From an uncultured Bacteroidales bacterium (GTDB lineage: Bacteria > Bacteroidota > Bacteroidia > Bacteroidales > F082), in assembly GCA_905234275.1 (NCBI GenBank), contig CAJOHD010000003.1, forward strand, positions 192,780-256,779: DNA of 64,000 nt, in the 5' to 3' direction. This document shows, piece after piece, positions 7,922-16,338 of the stretch. Position numbers and translations under genes: made by a program. Position 1 is the first letter of the stretch, and each line of letters starts with the position of its first letter. The notes below the pieces were generated by a model. That model saw nothing but the letters and a program-made list of their open reading frames with translations, did not search any database and had not been told where the DNA came from.

Positions 7922-9448
7922 TCAATGAATTATTTTCGCTTTAATTTTACTCATATATCCCAGCACCACACCGCGTTCGTCTTTGTTCATCAGGAGGTAA
8001 AGACTGCTTAACGAAAGCAGACCCGACAACACAAGATTCACGCAAAGCCGCAGCCAGCCTTCATCCATGAAGCGGTTAAGCAACACGAAACAGCCCACCA
8101 TTATCGCGCAGAAAAGTACACTTTGAAGCATGACTTTCACCACAAATTCCATCACTCGGAAGCTAAAAGTCCTTTTTGCATAAAACAATGTTATCAGTAT
8201 GTCGACTCCAGCTAAAACTATTGAAACATACATCGTTGTGTAGAAATTGTAACCCGATCTCAACATCAGATAAACCACTCCTAGCAACAAAATATAACTG
8301 AAACTTGTCATTATTGAATGCCCGGCCACCCTTCCTGTTGCCTGAATAGCCTGTATCACAAAGAAACTGAATGAGTTAAGCACACTGATAGCAAAGCCCA
8401 ACTGCACAAATCGCGTCGTGAACTCCGGCGGCGTCTTAAGCCATACCTTCAAGATGAAGTCTGTCTCGAAAATCACCGGCACCGCTATCAGCAGCGACAA
8501 CACAAAGGTTATTTTCGTCGCGGCATATATCAACTTGTATAGTCTCTCGTCATTACCAGCGGCCTGACTCTCCATCAGCTGCGGCACTATCGACTGCTTG
8601 AAGTTGGCCAAAAACCTGTCGACAGCGGTTTTTATCTGGTTTCCGATACCGTAAGCGGCATTGATTGCCACCCCGAAGAAGATGTTAATCATCATCACAA
8701 GACCCTGCCAGTAAACCATCGACGAGGCAATGGAAAACAGCAACAGCAGGGAGAACGAAAGCATCTTTAAAAACAGCTGTTTCTCGTAATACACATACGG
8801 TTTCGTGACTTCCCGATAAAGATTGTTTGCCATCAGCCACACCACCAGGTTATACAGCACCGTGACCACAAAAGTGAGAAATGCCAGAGTCCACAGCTTG
8901 TCAACCGGACTGACATACAAAAGGTACAGAATTCCCAACCTGCAGAAAGCCTCAGCGATATCAAGCACCGCAAGCTTTGAGAACTCTTCCTTCGCTCTCA
9001 GATACGCGAACGGCGGCACCGTGATGATTCCCAAAATCAGGTTGACCGAAGTGAATTGGAACACCCACTGCGCCACATTCATCCTCTCTTCCGGGATGTT
9101 TAGCCTGTGCAGGAAAAATATCGCAAAAACCTCCAAAAGTATCAACGTCACCGCGCTTATCGCGATATGTATCAGCATGGCGCTGCCGAAAATCTTCTTG
9201 GCACTCTCTCCACCCTCCTTGGCTTCCTCCACATTGTAGAATCGCTGCACCGCAGTGCCCATCGACATGTTCAAAAAGTTGAACATCGTCACCACGCCGC
9301 TGATGAGGTTGTTCAAGCCGTAATCGTCCACGCCGAGCTGCTGCAGCATCACCCGCGCCGTGATAAAACTGATAACCATCACGATAAACGTACGGATGTA
9401 CAACGCGATGGTGTTAAAAGCTATCCTCGAATTACGGTCTTTAATCAT
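7922..9448 (-). CDS. wzx: Wzx-type oligosaccharide flippase
   Basis: This 508-residue protein has 12 or more hydrophobic segments spread over its whole length and starts with a short basic N-terminus (MIKDRNSRIAFNTIALYIRT), as in the polysaccharide transporter / MATE-like family. It should move the undecaprenyl-linked repeat unit from the cytosolic to the periplasmic face of the inner membrane. The start overlaps the stop of the upstream glycosyltransferase gene (ATGA), so translation is probably coupled. It is the only flippase in the window. Confidence 0.88.
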   Translation of the reverse strand: MIKDRNSRIAFNTIALYIRTFIVMVISFITARVMLQQLGVDDYGLNNLISGVVTMFNFLNMSMGTAVQRFYNVEEAKEGGESAKKIFGSAMLIHIAISAVTLILLEVFAIFFLHRLNIPEERMNVAQWVFQFTSVNLILGIITVPPFAYLRAKEEFSKLAVLDIAEAFCRLGILYLLYVSPVDKLWTLAFLTFVVTVLYNLVVWLMANNLYREVTKPYVYYEKQLFLKMLSFSLLLLFSIASSMVYWQGLVMMINIFFGVAINAAYGIGNQIKTAVDRFLANFKQSIVPQLMESQAAGNDERLYKLIYAATKITFVLSLLIAVPVIFETDFILKVWLKTPPEFTTRFVQLGFAISVLNSFSFFVIQAIQATGRVAGHSIMTSFSYILLLGVVYLMLRSGYNFYTTMYVSIVLAGVDILITLFYAKRTFSFRVMEFVVKVMLQSVLFCAIMVGCFVLLNRFMDEGWLRLCVNLVLSGLLSLSSLYLLMNKDERGVVLGYMSKIKAKIIH

Positions 9449-10728
9449 TTTTTGTTGTAAACGTTAAACAAATCCCAATACACTTCTCTTAATTTCAGTG
9501 CCATTCCTTTATTTCCAAACAACTCATCATTAGTTTCCAAAGCATTGTTTACCAATGTGTTAGCCAGCTCTTTCGATTCCATCACTTTAATCATATTCTC
9601 CGCCATAGCCCCATGATCACCCACAGCCGAAAGCAGCACGCTCTCTCGTTTCTCGTTTAAAGTCGGAGTTCCAGCCGTTATCGTGGTCACCACAGGCAAA
9701 CCGCATGCTATCGCTTCACGAATGGTACCGGATATGTAATCAATCTTCAACGGCAACAGCGCAAACTGAGCTTTTTTAATCTCCTTGATGACATCGTCAT
9801 GAGTCTGCAATTTGCCAGTAATCACTACACTTTCCGTGATGCCTAGCTCCGCGATTCTCGCGTCAAGCTGACGTTTGAAATCCTCGTCGTAATCACCCAC
9901 AACAAGTAATTTTATCTCAGGATACGCCTTCTTTGCTATCGCAAAAGCTTCAACCGCCAAATCCGCCGCCTTGTTGATATTCAACGAGAAATACACAAAA
10001 TCATATTTCTTTTCACATCTCTCAAGATGCGGCTTCTCGCCCACTAACAGCTTGGTATCCAAGAAGATAGCATCAGGATTTATCTCTCGCCATACAAAAT
10101 TTTTGTATTCTTTAATGGTCGAGCCAAGATACTTTGCGTGCGCCAATATCTTTCTTTCCAAACCAGCTCTGCAAGCATACGACTCATCCGAAATCGGATA
10201 TTTTTTCTTAAACTCCGGATCCGACATCAAAGTCTGCAGACTGACAAGCAATGGTGTCTTTTCAACGTCGACATCCAAAGCAAACGCTGCATATTGCGGC
10301 GACTCAGCTCCGTACAGATGTATAACATCAGGCTTGATTTTTGCCAAAATTTCATTGATAATCTGCCTGTTTTTGTCATAATTCGAACTGACATATTTCC
10401 CAGTCAGCTTATTGAAAAATTTGCCTGCCGCAGTCAAGTCATCTTCCGACTTAAAGAAGTGAAAACATATCCCATCTTTCTGAAAATCAATAATTTTCTT
10501 ATTGATATGCGAATGCAGCGAGATGACATGAACCTCAATGTCGTCAAAAGCCTTAAACTCCTCAATAGAATTAGTTATCCACATCCCGTAATCATCCAGA
10601 TGACGCGGTTTATGCATGATTTTCCGCGACACCAAATCGATGATGTTCTTCGAATATGTCAGATTCGCCCTGATCTCAGGGTTGGAAACCTGACAAACCC
10701 ATGCCACTTTTATCTTTTTGTCTGTCAT
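9445..10728 (-). CDS. Glycosyltransferase family 1/4 (GT-B)
   Basis: This 427-residue protein has an N-terminal acceptor domain (KIKVAWVCQVSNPEIR start) and a C-terminal donor-binding domain with IKLLVVGDYDEDF, VVITGKLQTHDDV and the E-x7-E-type segment GTIREAIACGLPVVTT near residue 335, diagnostic of GT4-family transferases. It probably transfers a sugar in repeat-unit assembly. Its ATG overlaps the stop of the CBS-nucleotidyltransferase gene, and its stop overlaps the flippase start. Donor and acceptor are unknown. Confidence 0.85.
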   Translation of the reverse strand: MTDKKIKVAWVCQVSNPEIRANLTYSKNIIDLVSRKIMHKPRHLDDYGMWITNSIEEFKAFDDIEVHVISLHSHINKKIIDFQKDGICFHFFKSEDDLTAAGKFFNKLTGKYVSSNYDKNRQIINEILAKIKPDVIHLYGAESPQYAAFALDVDVEKTPLLVSLQTLMSDPEFKKKYPISDESYACRAGLERKILAHAKYLGSTIKEYKNFVWREINPDAIFLDTKLLVGEKPHLERCEKKYDFVYFSLNINKAADLAVEAFAIAKKAYPEIKLLVVGDYDEDFKRQLDARIAELGITESVVITGKLQTHDDVIKEIKKAQFALLPLKIDYISGTIREAIACGLPVVTTITAGTPTLNEKRESVLLSAVGDHGAMAENMIKVMESKELANTLVNNALETNDELFGNKGMALKLREVYWDLFNVYNKK

Positions 10729-11789
10729 TTTCTGATGGTTTCCAAATATTCATTCCAATCGCCGATGTCGGTCCACGATTTCTCGCTCACCGGGAAGCAA
10801 CCGATTCGTCCGTTTTTGCTTCTAACTTTCTCTATCAAATCTGTAATATGATAGAATGTGTTCTCAGGAATATCGTTAATCAATTGAGGTTCAATGATAT
10901 ACACTCCGGTATTTATCATATAACTGATGTCAGGTTTCTCCGAAATGCCTCTCATCAGTCCGTTTTCACCAGTCTCAATGACACCGTATGGAATATGGAA
11001 CGACTTGATAGCCGTCACCACAGTGATGTCGTTTTTGTTATTGACATGATAATCATACACATCGCGATAATCTTGGTCAACGATAATATCGCAGTTCGAC
11101 ACGAAAAACGGCTTGTCGATCTTGCCTTTCAAAAGCGACACGCTGCCAATCGTTCCGAGAGGTTTGTCTTCTTTCAAGAAAGTGATGTCGTATTTTTTAT
11201 CAAGATGCTCAAAATAATATTCAATGATTTCGCTTTTGTAATTCACTGATATATAATACTTTGCACAGCCTACTTCTTTAAACTGATCGATTATGGTCTC
11301 CAAGATAGTCTTTTCATTTATCGGTATGAGCGGCTTTGGAATGATGTTTGTTATAGGCTTCAGTCTCGTGCCCAAACCTCCTGCCATTATGACTACCGGT
11401 ACATCTATTTTGTCAAGACGAGCGTGCTTTCCATCGCTGAACATCTCTTTCCAGAAATAAACGTCGAGCAGATTGTTACCGTCACCCACCAAAGGCATGC
11501 ATTCCGACCTCAATTCATACATCTTTTTCTTAATGATTTCAAGGCTATCCGAGATTTTCGCGTAAATCTTGTTCTTATCCAGAATCGACAAAACCGCAGT
11601 GTTCATATCGACGTTCTTGATAATCGCTCTCTGGATGTCGCCAATCGTCAAAATGCCGAGAAACTTATCGTTTTCGAAGACAAAAAGCATCTTCACCATC
11701 TCCACATCCATCTTTGTCAACGCCTGGATTACTGTGGTGTCGGCCGATATGACTCTATTTTTGATTTTGTCTAAAACATTCATAATCAT
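10725..11789 (-). CDS. CBS-domain nucleotidyltransferase (PtmE/RmlA-like)
   Basis: A pair of CBS domains fills about the first 125 residues, followed by an NTP-transferase domain with VIMAGGLGTRLKPITNIIPK and the PLGTIGSVSLL motif. This CBS plus NTP-transferase layout matches PtmE-type sugar-1-phosphate guanylyltransferases, which feed legionaminic-type sugar synthesis in Campylobacter, and similar enzymes in surface-glycan operons. CBS pairs usually bind adenine nucleotides, which suggests allosteric control. The start chosen is the ATG at 11789, 4 bases after the upstream stop; an alternative ATG is at 11783. A longer frame upstream would overlap the preceding gene. No NeuB-type synthase is present, so a full nonulosonate route is not shown. 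Confidence 0.82.
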   Translation of the reverse strand: MIMNVLDKIKNRVISADTTVIQALTKMDVEMVKMLFVFENDKFLGILTIGDIQRAIIKNVDMNTAVLSILDKNKIYAKISDSLEIIKKKMYELRSECMPLVGDGNNLLDVYFWKEMFSDGKHARLDKIDVPVVIMAGGLGTRLKPITNIIPKPLIPINEKTILETIIDQFKEVGCAKYYISVNYKSEIIEYYFEHLDKKYDITFLKEDKPLGTIGSVSLLKGKIDKPFFVSNCDIIVDQDYRDVYDYHVNNKNDITVVTAIKSFHIPYGVIETGENGLMRGISEKPDISYMINTGVYIIEPQLINDIPENTFYHITDLIEKVRSKNGRIGCFPVSEKSWTDIGDWNEYLETIRK

Positions 11790-11793
11790 TGTT

Positions 11794-12798
11794 TTAGTAA
11801 TTAAACAACTCTTTATACAACCCTCTGTCGAGGTCTTTTTTATAGTCAATCATCATCGTTCGGAAAGATGAAAATTCAGGCTCAAAACCGAAGTCGCGCT
11901 TTGCTTTTTCCATCGAAAACAGGAACGAGCGCGGATTTCCGTTCGACTTATCCACCTTTATGAGATTCGATTTCTTGCCTTCGCAAAACACATCAGCAAT
12001 GATGGCGGCCTGATCTTTCATCGACACGCCAACACCGGATGTCATATTGTATAAACCTTTAGCATTTTCTGACTTTATTGCAAGATAAAAAGCTCTGGCC
12101 ACGTCTTTCACATAGGCAAAATCGCGTATAAAACGCTCATCACCTTCAAAAACAAGGATATCCTCGCCTGCCCTTGCTTTGTCCATGAATTTCTGAATCG
12201 CCGACTTCATCAAAACGCCGTTGACATGATAGAAACCGTGCGGCCCGGCGCCATAAACAGGAGGCAACCTAAAAATCGAGTTTGACATGCCATGCTGGGC
12301 GTTGTAATACAAAAGCATGTCGTTTGCGGCGTTTTTCGAAAACACGTACACCGCATGGTCGCCATTGTAACGATATGAGCGAGGCTCGTCTTCCGTCACC
12401 GGATGCTCGGCATTCCACGAGTTTATCACATCGGCGTAAGAGCATGTCGATATCACCTTTTTTATGTCGTTTTTCCTGCAATATTCAAGCACATTGATGG
12501 TACCTATGGTGTTTATCTCGAAATAATCGGCGGCATTTTCGTCGGTGTCAAGATTAACCGCTGTGTTGGCCGGAAGCAGCCCGCCAAGCAATATCACGCC
12601 TTCCACGCCATGTTTCGGCAAATTCTCAAAGTCGGAATTGTTACGCAAATCAAGGTTAACATATCGAACGCCAAGAGCGTCGTAATGCGACTTAAACTTG
12701 TTGTTTCTGCCCGTCACCACGACCTCACATCCCTGACTCAACAGATAATCAACAGTGTGTACGCCAATGAAACTCGATGCTCCGATTACAATTATCAT
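11794..12798 (-). CDS. NAD-dependent epimerase/dehydratase (extended SDR)
   Basis: This 334-residue Rossmann enzyme starts MIIVIGASSFIGVHTVDYLL with the GxxxxxG dinucleotide motif. It has an N-terminal dinucleotide-binding half, a catalytic Y-V-F-S-K (YxxxK) near residue 150, and the RLPPVYGAGPHGFYHVNGVL substrate region typical of nucleotide-sugar epimerases. Its ATG overlaps the stop of the ATP-grasp gene. It most likely reduces, epimerizes or dehydrates a nucleotide-linked sugar made by the neighbouring dehydratase and aminotransferase. The substrate cannot be named from sequence. Confidence 0.85.
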   Translation of the reverse strand: MIIVIGASSFIGVHTVDYLLSQGCEVVVTGRNNKFKSHYDALGVRYVNLDLRNNSDFENLPKHGVEGVILLGGLLPANTAVNLDTDENAADYFEINTIGTINVLEYCRKNDIKKVISTCSYADVINSWNAEHPVTEDEPRSYRYNGDHAVYVFSKNAANDMLLYYNAQHGMSNSIFRLPPVYGAGPHGFYHVNGVLMKSAIQKFMDKARAGEDILVFEGDERFIRDFAYVKDVARAFYLAIKSENAKGLYNMTSGVGVSMKDQAAIIADVFCEGKKSNLIKVDKSNGNPRSFLFSMEKAKRDFGFEPEFSSFRTMMIDYKKDLDRGLYKELFNY

Positions 12799-13985
12799 TT
12801 TATAACTATTTGATTTTCAATAATTTTATTAAATTTTTCAATTTCTTTCTCTAGTTCATCCCTCGTGTCGGACACAAACACCGCATCGCCGTATCTGTCA
12901 AGACTGTTTTTTATTTTCTTGACTTTGTCGCCTTCTTTCAGACCAAAATAGTAAAAATGCAGCCCTTTTATCGTCTTCAGCTCGTCCAAATTGCCAATTT
13001 TCTCGATTTTTCCTTCCGGAAGATTAAAGAAAACCACGCCTGAACATCTGTTTTTGACTGGCTGTAAGTCCTTGTCTGACAATTTGTTACCTATCGAAAT
13101 CTCGATTAGCAAATCATCGATGTTCAAACCTGTTGAGAGCGGTACCAGGGTCGAGGTTATGAAATCGCCACCGAATCGCGGACTTGTCTCTATTACAGTG
13201 ATGCCTCTACTACCGATTTTCAACTCGGTATGTGAACCACAATTGTTGAAATTCAATGCCTTAGCGATTTTTTCAATAATCTCACGTATCTCGTCTTTCA
13301 TCTCATCCGACAAACGAGCTGGCTGCATATGTCCGAGCTCCACGTTATATGGGAAATCAGTTGTTTTCTTCTCAGTGAACTGTATAACCTTCGACTTGCC
13401 GTCAAAATGAATGCTCTCAATACTATATTCCTGACCCTCAATGAATTCCTCAACTAAAACAGTGTCTAAATGCGAGAATTCAAGCGCTTCGTTGATGCAT
13501 TCCTGCAGCTCTTGTTTGTCGCAGCACAGCTTCACGCCTCTCGAACCGGAGTTGTCACGTGGCTTCACTATGACAGGAAACACGAAATCGCTAACGTCGT
13601 CAATGGTTTTCGCAAGTTTTCCTTTGGCAAACGGCACGCCGCCAAGCATAAAACGTTGCTTCATCTGGTATTTGTCGGTCGACCATTGCGCCGTCTTCAC
13701 AGAATAAAACGGCAGATGCAACGCCTCTGCAACTCTTGCCATCATCACCAGCGGTTTGTCCGTTGCTGTCGTTATCACTCCAGCAACGTCATACCTCTTC
13801 GCAACCTCCAGCGTTTTCTCGTAATCCTGACCGCCAACAACCTCAAAAACATCAACATCGTCTTTGCAAACAGCATCATCACAAGGGTCGATGCCAATGG
13901 TGTAAAGACCTTTCACTTTGCACCTAGCAATCAACGATTTCTGCAAGAAACCAAGACCGAATATCAATATCGATTTCTTATTCAT
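12795..13985 (-). CDS. ATP-grasp ligase
   Basis: This 396-residue protein has a pre-ATP-grasp Rossmann-like start (SILIFGLGFLQKSLIA), the ATP-binding loop FPVIVKPRDNSGSRGVKLC near residues 133-151, and the metal-binding VIETSPRFGGDFITS near 270. It belongs to the carbamoyl-phosphate-synthase / biotin-carboxylase-like ATP-grasp group. Such ligases couple a carboxylate to an amine through an acyl phosphate. In this operon, beside an aminotransferase, a reasonable inference is that it attaches an amino acid or other acid to an amino sugar. It overlaps the aminotransferase gene by 8 bases. Confidence 0.82.
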   Translation of the reverse strand: MNKKSILIFGLGFLQKSLIARCKVKGLYTIGIDPCDDAVCKDDVDVFEVVGGQDYEKTLEVAKRYDVAGVITTATDKPLVMMARVAEALHLPFYSVKTAQWSTDKYQMKQRFMLGGVPFAKGKLAKTIDDVSDFVFPVIVKPRDNSGSRGVKLCCDKQELQECINEALEFSHLDTVLVEEFIEGQEYSIESIHFDGKSKVIQFTEKKTTDFPYNVELGHMQPARLSDEMKDEIREIIEKIAKALNFNNCGSHTELKIGSRGITVIETSPRFGGDFITSTLVPLSTGLNIDDLLIEISIGNKLSDKDLQPVKNRCSGVVFFNLPEGKIEKIGNLDELKTIKGLHFYYFGLKEGDKVKKIKNSLDRYGDAVFVSDTRDELEKEIEKFNKIIENQIVIK

Positions 13986-15111
13986 TTAATGCTTTGTCAA
14001 GGGTTTCAACAATAAAATCAACGTCGTCATTTGTCAATGAGGCATACATCGGGAGAGTTATCTCATTATCTGTAACATATTCAGTGACAGGCAGTTCAGC
14101 CTTATAATCTTTATAGATGGAGAACCTATGGATGGCGGGATAATGCACGCTGGTCTGCACTCCGCCCTCATGAATCCTGTCGCGCACAGCGTCGCGTTTC
14201 TCTTTTGTGGAGTTGGTCAGGACCACTGGCATGATGTAGTTGCTGACGAACTCTGTGCAGTCGGCAAACGGGACCACCACGCCTTTCACATCGGCAAGCT
14301 TCTCCAAGTACCTCCTACGCACCGCGATACGGCGTTCCAGGTCGCCGGGCAGCTTCTTCATCTGCTCGATGGCTATCGAAGCGCGAATGTCGTCCAAACG
14401 GTAGTTGTAGCCGAGCTCCACGATGTCGTAAGTGGTGGCATGTCCGCCCGCTCTCTGATACGACATCGTCGTCATCCCGTGTGAGCGCAACAGCCTTGCT
14501 TTCTTGGCAAATTCCTCGTTGTTGGTGATGAGCATTCCACCCTCGCCAGTGCTGATGTTCTTGTTTGAGAAGAAACTGAAAGCAGCCACATCGCCAATTG
14601 TTCCCAGCTTCTTGCCTTTATACTCAGAAAGCGGTCCGTGGCATGCATCTTCTATCACTTTCAGGTTATTTTTCCTTGCGATAGCCATGATTTCGTCCAT
14701 CTTTGCAGGAAAACCAGCCATGTGAACCACCACTATAGCTTTTGTGCGAGGGGTGATTTTCTTCTCGATTTCTTTTGGGTCGATATTCAAGTGCTCCGGA
14801 CTCACGATATCGCAGAAAACCGGCGTCGCACCTACATATCTGATGCAGTTTACCGATGCCGCGAACGTAAGTGACGGGCACAACACCTCATCACCGGGAC
14901 CGAGTCCGCACAGCATGCATGCGAGATGCAGAGCACCCGTACAGTTTGTCACCGTGACGGCATATTTCACATGAAACATGTCGATGAACATCTGCTCCAG
15001 TTCCTCGTTTTTCGGACCTGTTGAAATCCAGCCGGAGTTGATGGTGTCGAATGCCGCCTGTGCCTCTTTCTCGTCGAAATTCAGCTTAAACAAAGGTATT
15101 TTATAGCCCAT
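13978..15111 (-). CDS. DegT/DnrJ/EryC1/StrS aminotransferase (sugar aminotransferase)
   Basis: This 377-residue PLP enzyme has TNCTGALHLA near residue 55, VEDACHGPL near 155 and the Schiff-base Lys in FSFFSNKNISTGEGGM near 185. These are hallmarks of the PseC / PglE / perosamine synthase group, which aminates a 4-keto nucleotide sugar using glutamate. The upstream gene encodes the matching 4,6-dehydratase, so the pair should make a nucleotide-linked 4-amino-4,6-dideoxy sugar. It overlaps the ATP-grasp gene by 8 bases and lies 12 bases after the dehydratase gene. Confidence 0.9.
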   Translation of the reverse strand: MGYKIPLFKLNFDEKEAQAAFDTINSGWISTGPKNEELEQMFIDMFHVKYAVTVTNCTGALHLACMLCGLGPGDEVLCPSLTFAASVNCIRYVGATPVFCDIVSPEHLNIDPKEIEKKITPRTKAIVVVHMAGFPAKMDEIMAIARKNNLKVIEDACHGPLSEYKGKKLGTIGDVAAFSFFSNKNISTGEGGMLITNNEEFAKKARLLRSHGMTTMSYQRAGGHATTYDIVELGYNYRLDDIRASIAIEQMKKLPGDLERRIAVRRRYLEKLADVKGVVVPFADCTEFVSNYIMPVVLTNSTKEKRDAVRDRIHEGGVQTSVHYPAIHRFSIYKDYKAELPVTEYVTDNEITLPMYASLTNDDVDFIVETLDKALNE

Positions 15112-15123
15112 ATCGCTAGTTTT

Positions 15124-16338
15124 TTACATTTTCTGATCCAAATTTTTCCCTTTTTCCTCGTGCTCGAAGTTAGGGATGAACTTCTTTATCGCCTGCACGA
15201 CCTCTTCTTTTGTGAAATCCGCTTTCGCGAAAATGTGCTCCATCTCTGCGAAGAAGCTGTCGATTTCATTCATCGGCCGTTTTGCCACTTCCTCAATCAC
15301 GCCAAGGCTTTTGAAACGATTCATGTCGAGTTTCTCGCCCGGTACATAGAACTCCTCGTAAGCCTTCTCGCCTGTTGTGTCACTTTTGAAATACACTACC
15401 GGATATTTTAATTGAGAGTTGAGAGTTGAGAGTTGAGAGGCTTTAAGCTTTGCTTCTTCGTCGGTTTCACACAAATCAACCTTCATACCGTGTGCCTCAA
15501 CAAACTTGTCGCAAATGCTTGAGAATGTGAGCATCTGCTCCTCCCCGAGCTTCGGAAAGAAAATCTCGCCGTTCTTGCCCAAAATGCAGGCTAACATGCA
15601 TATCTGGCCGCTTTCCTCCGGCGACACAAAATAGCGTTTCACGTCGTTTGGAGCTGCCAACGGTTGTTTCTTGTCAACACGATTAATCCAGCCATCGGGC
15701 AAGGAGCCGTTAGAGAACGCCACATTGGCAAAGCGAGCTGTCGTCACCTTGAATTTGGTGGTGTACGCCATTATCATGTCTTCCATGATGCGCTTGCTAG
15801 CTCCCATGATATTTACTGGGTTTGCAGCCTTGTCGGTGCTCACGCAGAAGAAGTGCTTCGGTGGGTAAACAGCCAGCAAATCAAGGAGTTTCTTGGCTTT
15901 GATGTCGTTGTTTTCAATCAACGCCTGCACTGAATATTTATCTTTCTCGCTCCTTACGTGTTTGTGTGCCGAGAAATTGGCAACGATGTCGAAACCCTTC
16001 TCTTCACGGAAAATACGTTCAAAAATAGGGTCAGCGAAATTGAGGGTGTAGGCGCGGTATTCTTCCGGCACATACATCCCGTAAGTGGAGCGCAGATCGC
16101 GTGTCAACTCAGCCAAGCCGTTCTCATTCAAGTCGATGACTATCAGCTTCGAAGGCTTGAAAGGCAATACAGCCTTGATAAACGACGAGCCTATCGAGCC
16201 TGCGCCACCAATAACGCACACGCTTTTATCCTTTATCTCCGCAGAAAGTCGTTCCCTGTTGGCATTGATGTCTGCCAAAAACATGCTCTCCTTGCGGAAA
16301 GTGACATTGTCTGATATGAATTGTGATTTGTTAAACAT
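15124..16338 (-). CDS. Nucleotide-sugar 4,6-dehydratase (PseB/CapD-like) with in-frame repeat insertion
   Basis: The SDR enzyme has CVIGGAGSIGSSFIKA near residue 43, SAHKHVRSEKD and the catalytic STDKAANPVNIMGASKR, typical of the CapD/FlaA1/PseB group. It should convert a UDP- or GDP-HexNAc to the 4-keto-6-deoxy form for the neighbouring aminotransferase. The start chosen is the ATG at 16338, which overlaps the upstream TGA; the codon before it is TTG. Near residue 305 the peptide SQLSTLNSQL is encoded by four exact 7-bp repeats, an insertion not expected in the fold. A gain or loss of one unit would shift the frame. Confidence 0.87.
   Translation of the reverse strand: MFNKSQFISDNVTFRKESMFLADINANRERLSAEIKDKSVCVIGGAGSIGSSFIKAVLPFKPSKLIVIDLNENGLAELTRDLRSTYGMYVPEEYRAYTLNFADPIFERIFREEKGFDIVANFSAHKHVRSEKDKYSVQALIENNDIKAKKLLDLLAVYPPKHFFCVSTDKAANPVNIMGASKRIMEDMIMAYTTKFKVTTARFANVAFSNGSLPDGWINRVDKKQPLAAPNDVKRYFVSPEESGQICMLACILGKNGEIFFPKLGEEQMLTFSSICDKFVEAHGMKVDLCETDEEAKLKASQLSTLNSQLKYPVVYFKSDTTGEKAYEEFYVPGEKLDMNRFKSLGVIEEVAKRPMNEIDSFFAEMEHIFAKADFTKEEVVQAIKKFIPNFEHEEKGKNLDQKM
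15412..15439 (-). repeat. Heptanucleotide tandem repeat inside the dehydratase gene
   Basis: Four perfect head-to-tail copies of ttgagag occupy 28 bases within the coding region. The unit is not a multiple of three, so slippage by one unit would put the downstream part out of frame. In the present state the frame is open. Confidence 0.9.

Noticed and set aside
10138..11249. Plus-strand frames across the glycosyltransferase and CBS genes
   Set aside because: They are shadows of two well-supported minus-strand genes and have unlikely composition.
10725..11789. CBS-nucleotidyltransferase as RfbA (glucose-1-phosphate thymidylyltransferase)
   Set aside because: The N-terminal CBS pair and its place in the amino-sugar block fit PtmE-like enzymes better; RfbA lacks CBS domains. 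rfbA is therefore taken as absent from the window.
13978..15111. DegT aminotransferase as the missing WbpE of the diacetamido-uronate route
   Set aside because: Possible, but it is physically coupled to the 4,6-dehydratase and ATP-grasp genes, which fits a separate 4-amino sugar. Sequence alone cannot decide.
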